Of a stretch of 6,035 nt of DNA, positions 1-5,322 are shown in pieces (position 1 is the stretch's first letter; each line of letters starts with the position of its first letter). The notes beneath the pieces were generated by a model. It worked only from the letters and a program-made list of their open reading frames with translations. It ran no database searches and had not been told where the DNA came from. A program made the position numbers and the translations under genes. This DNA is from Candidatus Solincola tengchongensis (GTDB lineage Bacteria; Actinomycetota; Geothermincolia; Geothermincolales; RBG-13-55-18). The DNA lies in the NCBI GenBank assembly GCA_015711895.1, contig MU158656.1, positions 4,005 through 10,039 on the forward strand. Direction: 5' to 3'.

Positions 1-1218
1 CACACCTATTCTTACCGGGTCAGAGATCGCCAAGGCAAGATAATCACCGGCAAGCTAGAGGCAGATAATGAGGCTGCGGTATCCCAACGCCTCAGGGAAA
101 TGGGATACTTCGTCATAGGTGTTGAAGAGGAAAGAATTCCCATCACCAAGCGGGAGATCCGTCTATTCAAACCCAAGGTCAAGTCGAAGGACATAACCGT
201 CTTCACCAGGCAGTTCGCCACCATGATCAACGCCGGCCTCCCGCTGGTCAAGTGTCTCAGTATCCTTTCGGAGCAAACCGAGAGCCCGGTGCTCACCGAG
301 GTCATCACCGACGTGCAGCACGAGGTGGAGATGGGGCGATCCCTCTCCGACGCCCTCTCCAAGCACCCCCACATCTTCAAGGACCTGTACACGAGCATGG
401 TGAAGGCCGGGGAGATCGGCGGTGTGCTGGACGATGTGCTGCTGCGTATCGCAACCACCTTGGAGGGGGAGGACGAAATCCGCCGGCGGATAAAATCGGC
501 CATGACCTACCCGGCGGCCATGTTCGCCATATCCATCCTCCTCCTCTTCGTCATGCTCATCTTCGTGGTCCCAATCTTTGAGAAGATGTTCCGGGACATG
601 GGGGCTCAATTGCCTTTCCTCACCAGGATCATCGTGGGCATAAGCCATTTCCTGGCCAGTTGGAAGGGCGCGATACTGCTGGTACTGGTCATCGTGGGCG
701 TCGTCTTCCTGCGTCGCTGGCTGAGGACGCCCGCTGGGCGTAAAAAGCTCGACTCTCTGAAGTTGCGCCTGCCTGTCTTCGGCCCGCTTTTCCATAAGAT
801 GGCACTTTCGCGTTTCTCGCGCACCTTGGGAACTCTGGTGGCCAGTGGCGTACCTATACTGCAGGCGTTGGAGATCACCTCTAATACGGTGGGCAACGTA
901 CTGGTGGCCGAAGCCGTGGACAACGTCCGTACGGGGGTTAAGGAAGGAGAATCCATCGCCAGGCCCCTGGGTCAGAGCCCGCTCTTCCCCCCCATGGTCA
1001 CGCAGATGCTGGCTATTGGGGAGGAGACCGGCGCCCTGGATACCATGCTCAACAAGGTGTCGGATTTCTACGACTCCGAGGTGGCGGCGACCGTCGAGGC
1101 ACTCACCTCCCTACTGGAGCCCATGTTGATAGTCTTTCTGGGCGTGGTGGTGGGAACCATCGTGGTGTCTCTGTACATGCCCATATTCTCCCTCATATCC
1201 CAGTTCTCCAAGGGCTGA
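1..1218 (+). CDS. pilC: Type IV pilus inner-membrane platform protein PilC (GspF family), 5' end cut by window
   Basis: PilC is the polytopic inner-membrane platform of the type IV pilus, through which the extension and retraction ATPases act on pilin subunits. The frame is open from base 1 and gives 405 residues, close to the usual ~400-410, so only a few N-terminal residues are missing; the first visible residues, HTYSYRVRDRQGKIITGKLE, are the typical PilC start. Two T2SSF repeats are visible: the first opens with FTRQFATMINAGLPL (about 68-82) and the second with ALSRFSRTLGTLVASGVPIL (about 267-286). Each carries the family's glutamate/glycine motif, GEIGGVLDD near 138 and GEETGALD near 340. 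Hydrophobic segments lie at about 172-195, 224-238 and 374-397. The internal ATG at 100 is not the true start, because homology continues upstream. The stop is TGA at 1216-1218. pilB and pilT are expected upstream. A 272-nt gap separates it from the next gene. Confidence 0.95.
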   Translation, partial: HTYSYRVRDRQGKIITGKLEADNEAAVSQRLREMGYFVIGVEEERIPITKREIRLFKPKVKSKDITVFTRQFATMINAGLPLVKCLSILSEQTESPVLTEVITDVQHEVEMGRSLSDALSKHPHIFKDLYTSMVKAGEIGGVLDDVLLRIATTLEGEDEIRRRIKSAMTYPAAMFAISILLLFVMLIFVVPIFEKMFRDMGAQLPFLTRIIVGISHFLASWKGAILLVLVIVGVVFLRRWLRTPAGRKKLDSLKLRLPVFGPLFHKMALSRFSRTLGTLVASGVPILQALEITSNTVGNVLVAEAVDNVRTGVKEGESIARPLGQSPLFPPMVTQMLAIGEETGALDTMLNKVSDFYDSEVAATVEALTSLLEPMLIVFLGVVVGTIVVSLYMPIFSLISQFSKG

Positions 1219-1280
1219 TCCGTAAAAGGGAAGAGCTTGGGGGTAAATCGTTTGGGCGGCGGAATGCTCTTGTTGTGTGT

Positions 1281-1370
1281 GTTGAATTCTTTAACTATTG
1301 ACAATTAAAAACAAAAAATCATAAGATTTTAGTCAAATGTGAAAATTATAAAAAAGTGCTAAAGTTTGTT
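1281..1370. other. A+T-rich intergenic island upstream of the pilMNO operon
   Basis: By direct count only 18 of these 90 bases are G or C (20%), against about 60% in the flanking genes. The stretch sits in the 272-nt gap between pilC and the small regulator gene and contains the promoter called at 1298-1327. AATT recurs in the same orientation at 1285, 1303, 1344 and, just beyond the island, 1384; the last three are 41 and 40 bp apart, about four helical turns. An inverted repeat, AAAATC/GATTTT (1315-1320 and 1325-1330), overlaps the -10 region. Such islands often serve as upstream promoter elements or as sites for nucleoid or regulatory proteins. No open frame in it looks coding. No convincing terminator was found just after pilC. 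Confidence 0.7.
1298..1327 (+). promoter_or_regulatory. Putative sigma-70-type promoter for the regulator-pilMNO operon
   Basis: A perfect -35 box TTGACA lies at 1298-1303. TAAGAT, matching 4 of 6 positions of TATAAT, lies at 1322-1327 with an 18-bp spacer rich in A tracts. Transcription would start near 1335, giving a leader of about 155 nt before the GTG at 1491. The position in the only sizeable gap before the operon supports the call. A second A+T box, TATAAA at 1347-1352, has no good -35 at the right distance. The start site is inferred from consensus only. Confidence 0.55.
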
Positions 1371-1396
1371 GCGGTTGTGGGCGAATTAATGTAATG

Positions 1397-1447
1397 CCGC
1401 TTATTGTTGAACAATGCAGCTGCGGGCTTTCCCGGTTGAGGGGAAAG
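1397..1447 (+). promoter_or_regulatory. Structured leader with two adjacent hairpins, possible operator or 5'-UTR element
   Basis: Downstream of the predicted promoter the leader can fold into two hairpins. The first pairs CCGC (1397-1400) with GCGG (1422-1425) and encloses ATTG/CAAT (1403-1406 with 1412-1415). The second pairs CTTTCCC (1427-1433) with GGGAAAG (1441-1447) around a 7-nt loop. As DNA, 1403-1415 is the 13-bp palindrome ATTGTTGAACAAT, and 1416-1423 is the palindrome GCAGCTGC, so this could be a protein operator instead. An alternative stem, CCGGT (1432-1436) with ACCGG (1456-1460), excludes the second hairpin. It does not match c-di-GMP or other riboswitch consensus sequences that I recognise. 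Confidence 0.4.
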
Positions 1448-1490
1448 GATTGTGTACCGGTCGCGTGGAAGTGTATAGTTTGGAGGATAA

Positions 1491-1688
1491 GTGGCTGGGG
1501 AAAGCGGCAACAAGCTCTTGACGGTCAACGAGGTGGCCAACATCCTCAGGGTTTCCAACATGACCGTGTACCGTCTGGTGAAGAGCGGCCAGATACCCGC
1601 CATACGCGTGGGCAAGAATTATCGTATAAAGGAAAGTGACGTCAACGAGTACCTCTCCAGGGGCACCCAGAGGGTGGAGAAGGGATAG
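1491..1688 (+). CDS. Small winged helix-turn-helix DNA-binding protein (excisionase/BldC-like, MerR-related)
   Basis: This 65-residue protein is a single DNA-binding domain. LLTVNEVANILRVSNMTVYR (about 9-28) is the helix-turn-helix of the excisionase family, and IRVGKNYRIKESDVNEYL (38-55) is the wing and following helix. Size and layout resemble the actinobacterial developmental regulator BldC; that comparison is from family knowledge, not a search. The start is GTG at 1491, set by GGAGG at 1482-1486 four bases upstream; no ATG in frame gives a full domain. It is the first gene of the operon, 15 nt ahead of pilM, so a role in controlling pilus genes, perhaps including its own promoter, is a reasonable inference. 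Related domains also occur in phage excisionases, but no integrase or attachment site is nearby, so a chromosomal regulator is more likely. The target is unknown. Confidence 0.85.
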   Translation: MAGESGNKLLTVNEVANILRVSNMTVYRLVKSGQIPAIRVGKNYRIKESDVNEYLSRGTQRVEKG

Positions 1689-1703
1689 GATCGGGGGGTT
1701 GAC

Positions 1704-2768
1704 ATGAGCCCCAGGAAGAGCAAGGTCTATGTCGGCCTGGACATCAGCTCCAATTCCGTGAAGGTGGCCGAGGTGACCGCTGGGAAGGAAGCGCCGGTTC
1801 TTACCAACCTAGGAACGGTTCCCATACCTGAAGGGGTGGTCCGGGACGGCGAGGTGGAGGACGGGGTCACGCTGGCCGAAGCGCTCAAGGAACTCTGGTC
1901 CATAACCGGCATCAAGGAAAAATCGGTCATCCTCGGGATTGCCAACCAGAAGGTCATAGTGCGGCCCATAGAGCTGCCCTATATGGAGAAGGAGGAACTG
2001 GACAGCGCTTTGCGCTTCCAGGTGCAGGAGTTCATACCCATACCCATCGAGGACGCCATCCTGGATTATGACATCATCGAGGAGTTCATGACCGCTGAGG
2101 AAGAGCGGATGCTCACCGTGCTCCTGGTGGCGGCCCACAAGGATATGATCAACACCTTCATCGAGGTGCTCCGGGAAGCAGGCCTTACGCCCTCAGCCAT
2201 CGACCTCAAGGCCTTCGCCCTGCCCCGTTCCCTGATTCCCCTGGCAGAACTGCAGGCCGCCTACGAGGAGGCGGAGGCCGTATGTCTGATAAACGTGGGG
2301 GCGGGCATAACCAACATCACCATCCTCAAGGAGAACGTCCCCCGCTTCGCACGTTTCCTTCTCCGTGGTGGGGACGATTTCGTCAGGAACATGGTCAACC
2401 GCCTGGACATGCAGTGGGAGGAAGCGGAGGCGGTGCGCCGGGGGAAGGTTACCAACCCCGAGGCCCAGGAGGTCCTGCAGCAGGACATCTTCGGTTTCGT
2501 GGGCGAGATACGACGTTCCATCGATTATTATATCGCCCAGACCCAGGAGAGGGCCTTCCGCAAGGTCATCCTCTCCGGGAGTGGTTCCCTCACCGTGAAC
2601 CTGGTCCAGGAGATGAACCGCGGCCTCCGCATACCGGTGGAGGTCGGAAAGCCCCTCCAGAACGTACAGCTAGGGAGGCTGCCTTATACTCCGGAGGAAC
2701 TGGCGGAGATCGAGCCCACGGTGGCCGTGTGCGTGGGCCTGGCGCTGCGGGAGGTGGTTGAGGGATGA
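1704..2768 (+). CDS. pilM: Type IV pilus assembly protein PilM (actin-like ATPase fold)
   Basis: PilM is a cytoplasmic actin/FtsA-like protein that binds nucleotide and the N-terminal peptide of PilN, linking the alignment complex to the cytoplasmic side of the pilus machine. The 354-residue length is typical. Visible motifs are the phosphate-1 loop GLDISSNSVKV (11-21), the PilM signature FQVQEFIPIPIEDAILDY (105-122), the phosphate-2 region LINVGAGITNI (195-205), the adenosine-binding segment VILSGSGSLTVNL (288-300) and the C-terminal AVCVGLALR (341-349). The phosphate-2 region has Asn197 where PilM and actin relatives usually have Asp (DIGA or DxG), a possible weakening of hydrolysis. The start ATG follows a G-rich, non-canonical ribosome site (G6 at 1693-1698) by five bases. 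Its stop overlaps the pilN start by four bases (ATGA), which suggests translational coupling. Confidence 0.95.
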   Translation: MSPRKSKVYVGLDISSNSVKVAEVTAGKEAPVLTNLGTVPIPEGVVRDGEVEDGVTLAEALKELWSITGIKEKSVILGIANQKVIVRPIELPYMEKEELDSALRFQVQEFIPIPIEDAILDYDIIEEFMTAEEERMLTVLLVAAHKDMINTFIEVLREAGLTPSAIDLKAFALPRSLIPLAELQAAYEEAEAVCLINVGAGITNITILKENVPRFARFLLRGGDDFVRNMVNRLDMQWEEAEAVRRGKVTNPEAQEVLQQDIFGFVGEIRRSIDYYIAQTQERAFRKVILSGSGSLTVNLVQEMNRGLRIPVEVGKPLQNVQLGRLPYTPEELAEIEPTVAVCVGLALREVVEG

Positions 2769-3598
2769 CCAGGGTCAACCTCCTGCCGCCGGAGATAAAG
2801 GAGAAGGTAGCCAAACCTCGCTTGGCGCCCTGGATAGTGCTCATGGGCCTGGTCACGGTGGTGATAATCGCCGGCCTCTATTTCCTCTTCCATGCACAGA
2901 AGTCGGGGAAGGAGGAGACCCTGAGGCAGAAGCAGGCGGAGCTCGAGGAATTGAAAAAGCAGACCAAGCCAATGGAGAGGTTTGAGGCCCAGCAGAGGGA
3001 ACTGAAAGCCCTGCAGGCCCTCTATCAGCAGGCCAATGCCGGGAGGGTGGCTTGGGCCCAGATGCTGAATGACCTGGCCATGTACGTGCCCGAGGGACTG
3101 GCCACGGCATCCAACCCCAGGGCACCCACCATCTGGCTCACCAGCCTGACCATCGACGCTCAGCCCCTGGAGGCCATGGCCGGCGGGGCACCCGTGGGGC
3201 AGCAGGCCGCCGGTGGCACCCCGATCCAGATCAGGGGTTACGCCACCCCAGCATGGCTGTGCATCCAGACCTGGCTGCCCCGGGCGAGCGACTTCAAGGC
3301 CAAGGGATTTCTGGATGCCTATCCTTATTATTACTATTTCCGCGGCCACCCAAAGGTGGCGGAGTTCTTCGTAAGGCTGCAGAACATGGAGGAATGGTCG
3401 AATCTGTGGATAACCGAATCCACACAGACCACCATCTCCGAGACCCGGATGGTGACCACCACAGACGCGCAGGGGGTGACCCAGGTGCAGGAGGAGACCT
3501 TCAGCGACTGGGCCATCCAGTTCACCATCACCGGGCAGTGGAACCCGGAGAAAGCCATATGGAAGGCGGAGGCCACCTCCGCGACCACGGGAGGCTGA
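2765..3598 (+). CDS. pilN: Type IV pilus alignment protein PilN, enlarged
   Basis: PilN is a bitopic inner-membrane protein that binds PilM through its short cytoplasmic tail and pairs with PilO outside the membrane. The tail carries the conserved PilM-binding motif RVNLLPPEI (3-11). One membrane helix follows (about 21-43), then a Gln/Glu/Lys-rich coiled coil (about 47-90) and the PilN core with WAQMLNDLAMYVPEGLW-like sequence around 97-125. At 277 residues it is clearly longer than the usual ~180-200. The surplus lies around 135-195 and includes a Gly/Ala-rich stretch (139-152) and an aromatic cluster, AYPYYYYFRG (185-194). The region 195-262 looks like the resumed ferredoxin-like fold, and the tail is Thr/Gly-rich. 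GGGAGG at 2749-2754 is its ribosome site, inside the end of pilM. The function call is firm; the role of the insert is unknown. Confidence 0.9.
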   Translation: MTRVNLLPPEIKEKVAKPRLAPWIVLMGLVTVVIIAGLYFLFHAQKSGKEETLRQKQAELEELKKQTKPMERFEAQQRELKALQALYQQANAGRVAWAQMLNDLAMYVPEGLATASNPRAPTIWLTSLTIDAQPLEAMAGGAPVGQQAAGGTPIQIRGYATPAWLCIQTWLPRASDFKAKGFLDAYPYYYYFRGHPKVAEFFVRLQNMEEWSNLWITESTQTTISETRMVTTTDAQGVTQVQEETFSDWAIQFTITGQWNPEKAIWKAEATSATTGG

Positions 3599-3602
3599 GG
3601 GT

Positions 3603-4202
3603 ATGAGGATTAGAATAGGCGCGGGATTGTGGTTGCTGGCGGTGGCCATCATCTGCATCATCGTACTCATCCTGGGCCTCTTCCTCATCGTCTTTCCTCA
3701 GAAGAACAAGGTGGGGGAGGTGGAGGACCGCATAGCCGAGGTAGAGACCGGGATCCAGACAGAGCAGAACCGCCTCAACCAGCTGAGGCAGCTGGAGAAG
3801 GACCCGGAACAGTTCCTGCGCCAGATAGACGTTCTCAAGCAACGCATTCCTGAGAACGTCGAGCTGGCGGACGTCATCGAACAGATTGACCACGCGGCGG
3901 AAGAAGCGGGAATGGACTTCTTCTCCTTCACACCCTCCATTCCCGTGGTGGCCCAGAACTTCTACGTGATGACCTGCGATGCCACATTGAACGGAAGATA
4001 TTTCAACCTCGTGGAGTTCTTCAATCACGTGGAACGCCTGCCGCGTTCGGTGAAAGTGGTGAAGCTGGAGATCCAGGAAGCGGATGCCGGGCTGCCCTAC
4101 ATCCAGGCCCGCATCACCTTCAGGGTCTTCTTCACCACCACGCAGGGTATAGAGGGGCTAATCACCGCTCCCGGTGGGGCGCCTGCCGGAGGCACGCCTT
4201 GA
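3603..4202 (+). CDS. pilO: Type IV pilus alignment protein PilO
   Basis: PilO is the partner of PilN in the alignment subcomplex between membrane and pilus. Its 199 residues follow the family plan: a short cytoplasmic tail, a strongly hydrophobic helix (about 10-31), a coiled coil (35-66), and the family's IPENVELADVIEQIDHAAEE segment (82-101) followed by GMDFFSFTP (103-111). The ferredoxin-like core includes LNGRYFNLVEFFNHVERLPR (129-148), a hallmark of PilO. The tail (187-199) is Gly/Ala/Pro-rich and probably disordered. It starts four bases after the pilN stop, with GGGAGG at 3589-3594 eight bases before the ATG, so it is cotranscribed and probably coupled to pilN. A GspM-like type II secretion protein has a similar plan, but the PilM-PilN context favours PilO. 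Confidence 0.93.
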   Translation: MRIRIGAGLWLLAVAIICIIVLILGLFLIVFPQKNKVGEVEDRIAEVETGIQTEQNRLNQLRQLEKDPEQFLRQIDVLKQRIPENVELADVIEQIDHAAEEAGMDFFSFTPSIPVVAQNFYVMTCDATLNGRYFNLVEFFNHVERLPRSVKVVKLEIQEADAGLPYIQARITFRVFFTTTQGIEGLITAPGGAPAGGTP

Positions 4203-4204
4203 CG

Positions 4205-4218
4205 GCTCCGTGCGGAGC
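4205..4218 (+). repeat. Perfect 14-bp inverted repeat next to the PilP-like gene's ribosome site
   Basis: GCTCCG and CGGAGC flank TG, directly after the pilO stop and ending one base before the GGGAGG ribosome site (4219-4224) of the next gene. In RNA it could form five G:C-rich pairs with the tetraloop GUGC. No T tract follows, so it is not a standard terminator. It might set relative translation or mRNA stability between pilO and the gene that follows. Confidence 0.45.
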
Positions 4219-4232
4219 GGGAGGACAAGCGG

Positions 4233-4946
4233 GTGACAGAGACCATGAACCGAAGACTCGAGGGCAAGGGCGATAAGGGAATGAGGCTTGAGCCGGCGAG
4301 GGCCAGGTTGCTCGTGGGGATGGCGCTGGCCCTGATGGTCACCGCCGTGCTGGTGATGGCCGCCGAGCCCGGCGGGGAGAAAGCCGGTGCCGGGACCCTC
4401 TCTCAGTCCCTGCTCTCCGGAAAGGGGAGCCTGAGGCTGGATTCCCAGGCCCTGGCCTCCAGGATGGTGGAGCAGAAGTTCCAGATCCATATGGAGGAGA
4501 TGGAGCAGCAACCCGGGGAGATACCTTACGTGGAGGTATGGGTGCTCAACGATCCTTTCTATCCCCTGATGGGGGAGGTGGGGAATCTCCGCCAGAACAG
4601 CGGCGACCTGGCAAGCAAGGAGTGGCAGATGCTTGGCTTCCCCAATTATCAAGCCGGGACCACAACCGGGACCACGACCGGGGCTCCGGTGACCTCGGCG
4701 CCCTCCGCGACACCGGTGACCACCGGCCTCTCCCAGCGCGTGGTGATGGTGACCGACATCTACGAGATAAGGGGTATCCGGTATGCGGACATAAAGGTGA
4801 ACGATACCCGTTACGAGAAACTGAAGGCCGGGAGCGCTTTCGCGGAGGTTTTCAAGGTGCAGGAGATAAAGGACGAGCAGACGGTCATCCTGACCTGCGG
4901 AGACGAGTCCTACGAGCTCAAGGTGAACCAGCTGCGCAAGATATGA
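4233..4946 (+). CDS. Membrane-anchored PilP-like type IV pilus accessory protein (tentative)
   Basis: This 237-residue protein sits in the pilP position after pilO and probably completes the PilN-PilO complex, but sequence similarity to classical PilP is weak by eye. A basic N-terminus leads to one hydrophobic segment (about 25-43, LLVGMALALMVTAVLVM), an uncleaved anchor or a signal peptide; no clear lipobox cysteine is present. NDPFYPL (106-112) recalls the DPF-x-PL motif of PilP/GspC-type proteins. A Thr/Gly/Pro linker (142-165) joins a C-terminal small beta-rich domain (about 168-237: VTDIYEIRG, YADIKVND, YEKLKAGSAF, TVILTCGDESYEL) resembling the PilP/GspC homology region. GTG at 4233 is chosen because GGGAGG (4219-4224) is eight bases upstream; ATG 4245 would be 20 bases away. 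It is the last gene before the terminator. It could instead be a lineage-specific pilus protein. Confidence 0.6.
   Translation: MTETMNRRLEGKGDKGMRLEPARARLLVGMALALMVTAVLVMAAEPGGEKAGAGTLSQSLLSGKGSLRLDSQALASRMVEQKFQIHMEEMEQQPGEIPYVEVWVLNDPFYPLMGEVGNLRQNSGDLASKEWQMLGFPNYQAGTTTGTTTGAPVTSAPSATPVTTGLSQRVVMVTDIYEIRGIRYADIKVNDTRYEKLKAGSAFAEVFKVQEIKDEQTVILTCGDESYELKVNQLRKI
4656..4679 (+). repeat. 12-bp in-frame tandem repeat encoding a Thr-rich linker
   Basis: GGGACCACAACC is followed at once by GGGACCACGACC, one mismatch in twelve bases, encoding Gly-Thr-Thr-Thr twice. It lies in the flexible linker between the two halves of the PilP-like protein. Repeat units of a multiple of three can change linker length by slippage without breaking the frame. 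Confidence 0.75.
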
Positions 4947-4962
4947 GGTTCGGGACGAGGGG

Positions 4963-4992
4963 AGAGGGGGCGGCGAGCGTGCCGCCCCCTTT
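4963..4992 (+). terminator. Probable intrinsic terminator after the pil operon
   Basis: GGGGGCGGC (4966-4974) pairs with GCCGCCCCC (4981-4989) around the six-base loop GAGCGT. The stem can extend by A-T, G-T and A-T pairs (4963-4965 with 4990-4992). It starts 17 bases after the stop of the last pil gene. The T tract is only TTT, then A, shorter than ideal, but the nine-pair G:C stem is very strong. It suggests that pil transcription ends or is reduced before aroC. Confidence 0.75.
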
Positions 4993-5011
4993 ATGCACTG
5001 CAAGGAGTGTT

Positions 5012-5114
5012 GTGGCTCACTTCAGGCTCGCAATCGCATAGGTGGTTATCAATACTGCTTTTACGCTTTGAGAGAGGGAAGGTGGCTCATCCCGTTTCAT
5101 AATCGCCGGAGGTG
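5012..5114 (+). repeat. Imperfect direct repeat with a period of about 70 nt
   Basis: Two ~33-nt units share three exact blocks in the same order: GTGGCTCA (5012-5019 and 5082-5089), AATCGC (5032-5037 and 5101-5106) and AGGTG (5040-5044 and 5110-5114). Offsets between copies are 70, 69 and 70. The spacing within units differs by only one base in each gap. A weaker GGAAG match (5077-5081 and 5148-5152) continues the period. It may be a decayed duplication or paired binding or RNA elements; chance cannot be excluded by eye. Confidence 0.45.
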
Positions 5115-5122
5115 AGCGATTA
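5100..5122 (+). promoter_or_regulatory. Hairpin carrying a perfect Shine-Dalgarno sequence in its loop
   Basis: TAATCGC (5100-5106) pairs with GCGATTA (5116-5122), seven pairs around the nine-base loop CGGAGGTGA. The loop's GGAGGTGA is complementary to the usual 3' end of 16S rRNA over eight bases. No start codon lies at the normal 5-10 base distance; the nearest ATG downstream is at 5133. The role is unknown: a leader-peptide site, a ribosome stand-by site or coincidence. Confidence 0.4.
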
Positions 5123-5322
5123 CAGGTTCATTATGCGTCCTGGGCAAGGAAGCCAGGCCGGCCATAGATCACTCCCTGGTAGAGACATAGACCCCCTGAG
5201 TCTTTGCCTCGACATCGCGGATCCAATGGTTGTGGGGGCGCGCCCGATGCCCGGGGTGAGGATTACGGGGAGAAGGAAGGCGACCAAAGAAGGAAGGCCA
5301 CTGTCATCCGGAGGAACGGCAC

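Larger units (their letters stand above)
4993..5322 (+). other. Spacer of about 330 nt between the pil operon terminator and aroC
   Basis: I see no convincing gene here. It holds an imperfect ~70-nt direct repeat (5012-5114), a hairpin with a Shine-Dalgarno sequence in its loop (5100-5122), and the aroC ribosome site GGAGGA (5310-5315), seven bases before ATG 5323. CATAAT at 5098-5103 matches five of six positions of a -10 box but lacks a -35 at the usual distance; TTGAGA at 5068-5073 is 24 bases upstream, too far. The space is long enough for an aroC promoter and leader. No T-box, tRNA or known riboswitch motif was recognised. Confidence 0.5.

Noticed and set aside
1231..1271. AAGAGC/GCTCTT inverted repeat after pilC as a terminator
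   Set aside because: The stem has only six pairs, the loop is 29 bases, and no T tract follows directly, so it is unlikely to terminate transcription.
1360..1460. Cyclic-di-GMP riboswitch ahead of pilus genes
   Set aside because: The conserved GEMM-I segments (a GCACAGGGCAAACC-like start, the GNRA tetraloop hairpin and CGCAAAGCC) are not present, so only a generic structured leader is called.
1394..1639. Alternative + strand frame overlapping the small regulator gene
   Set aside because: It has no ribosome site, no recognisable domain, and would displace the HTH gene, which has GGAGG at the right distance and a full family signature.
1491..1688. Phage excisionase or mobile-element remnant
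   Set aside because: The fold is shared with excisionases, but no integrase, attachment site or composition break is seen in the coding sequence, and the gene is tightly spaced with pilM.
2684..3688. Long minus-strand open frame (334 codons) opposite pilN
   Set aside because: The + strand frame carries clear PilN motifs and translational coupling to pilM; the antisense frame has no recognisable domain and biased shadow composition.
4158..5003. Long minus-strand open frame (281 codons) opposite the PilP-like gene
   Set aside because: It is rich in Leu, His, Gly and Pro, typical of the antisense of GC-rich coding DNA, shows no domain, and the + strand gene has a good ribosome site, operon spacing and membrane/linker/domain layout.
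5078..5095. T-box-like AGGTGG sequence upstream of an aromatic amino-acid pathway gene
   Set aside because: The conserved T-box antiterminator core (GGTGGNACCGCG type) is not matched after the first bases, and no specifier stem or downstream terminator is visible.
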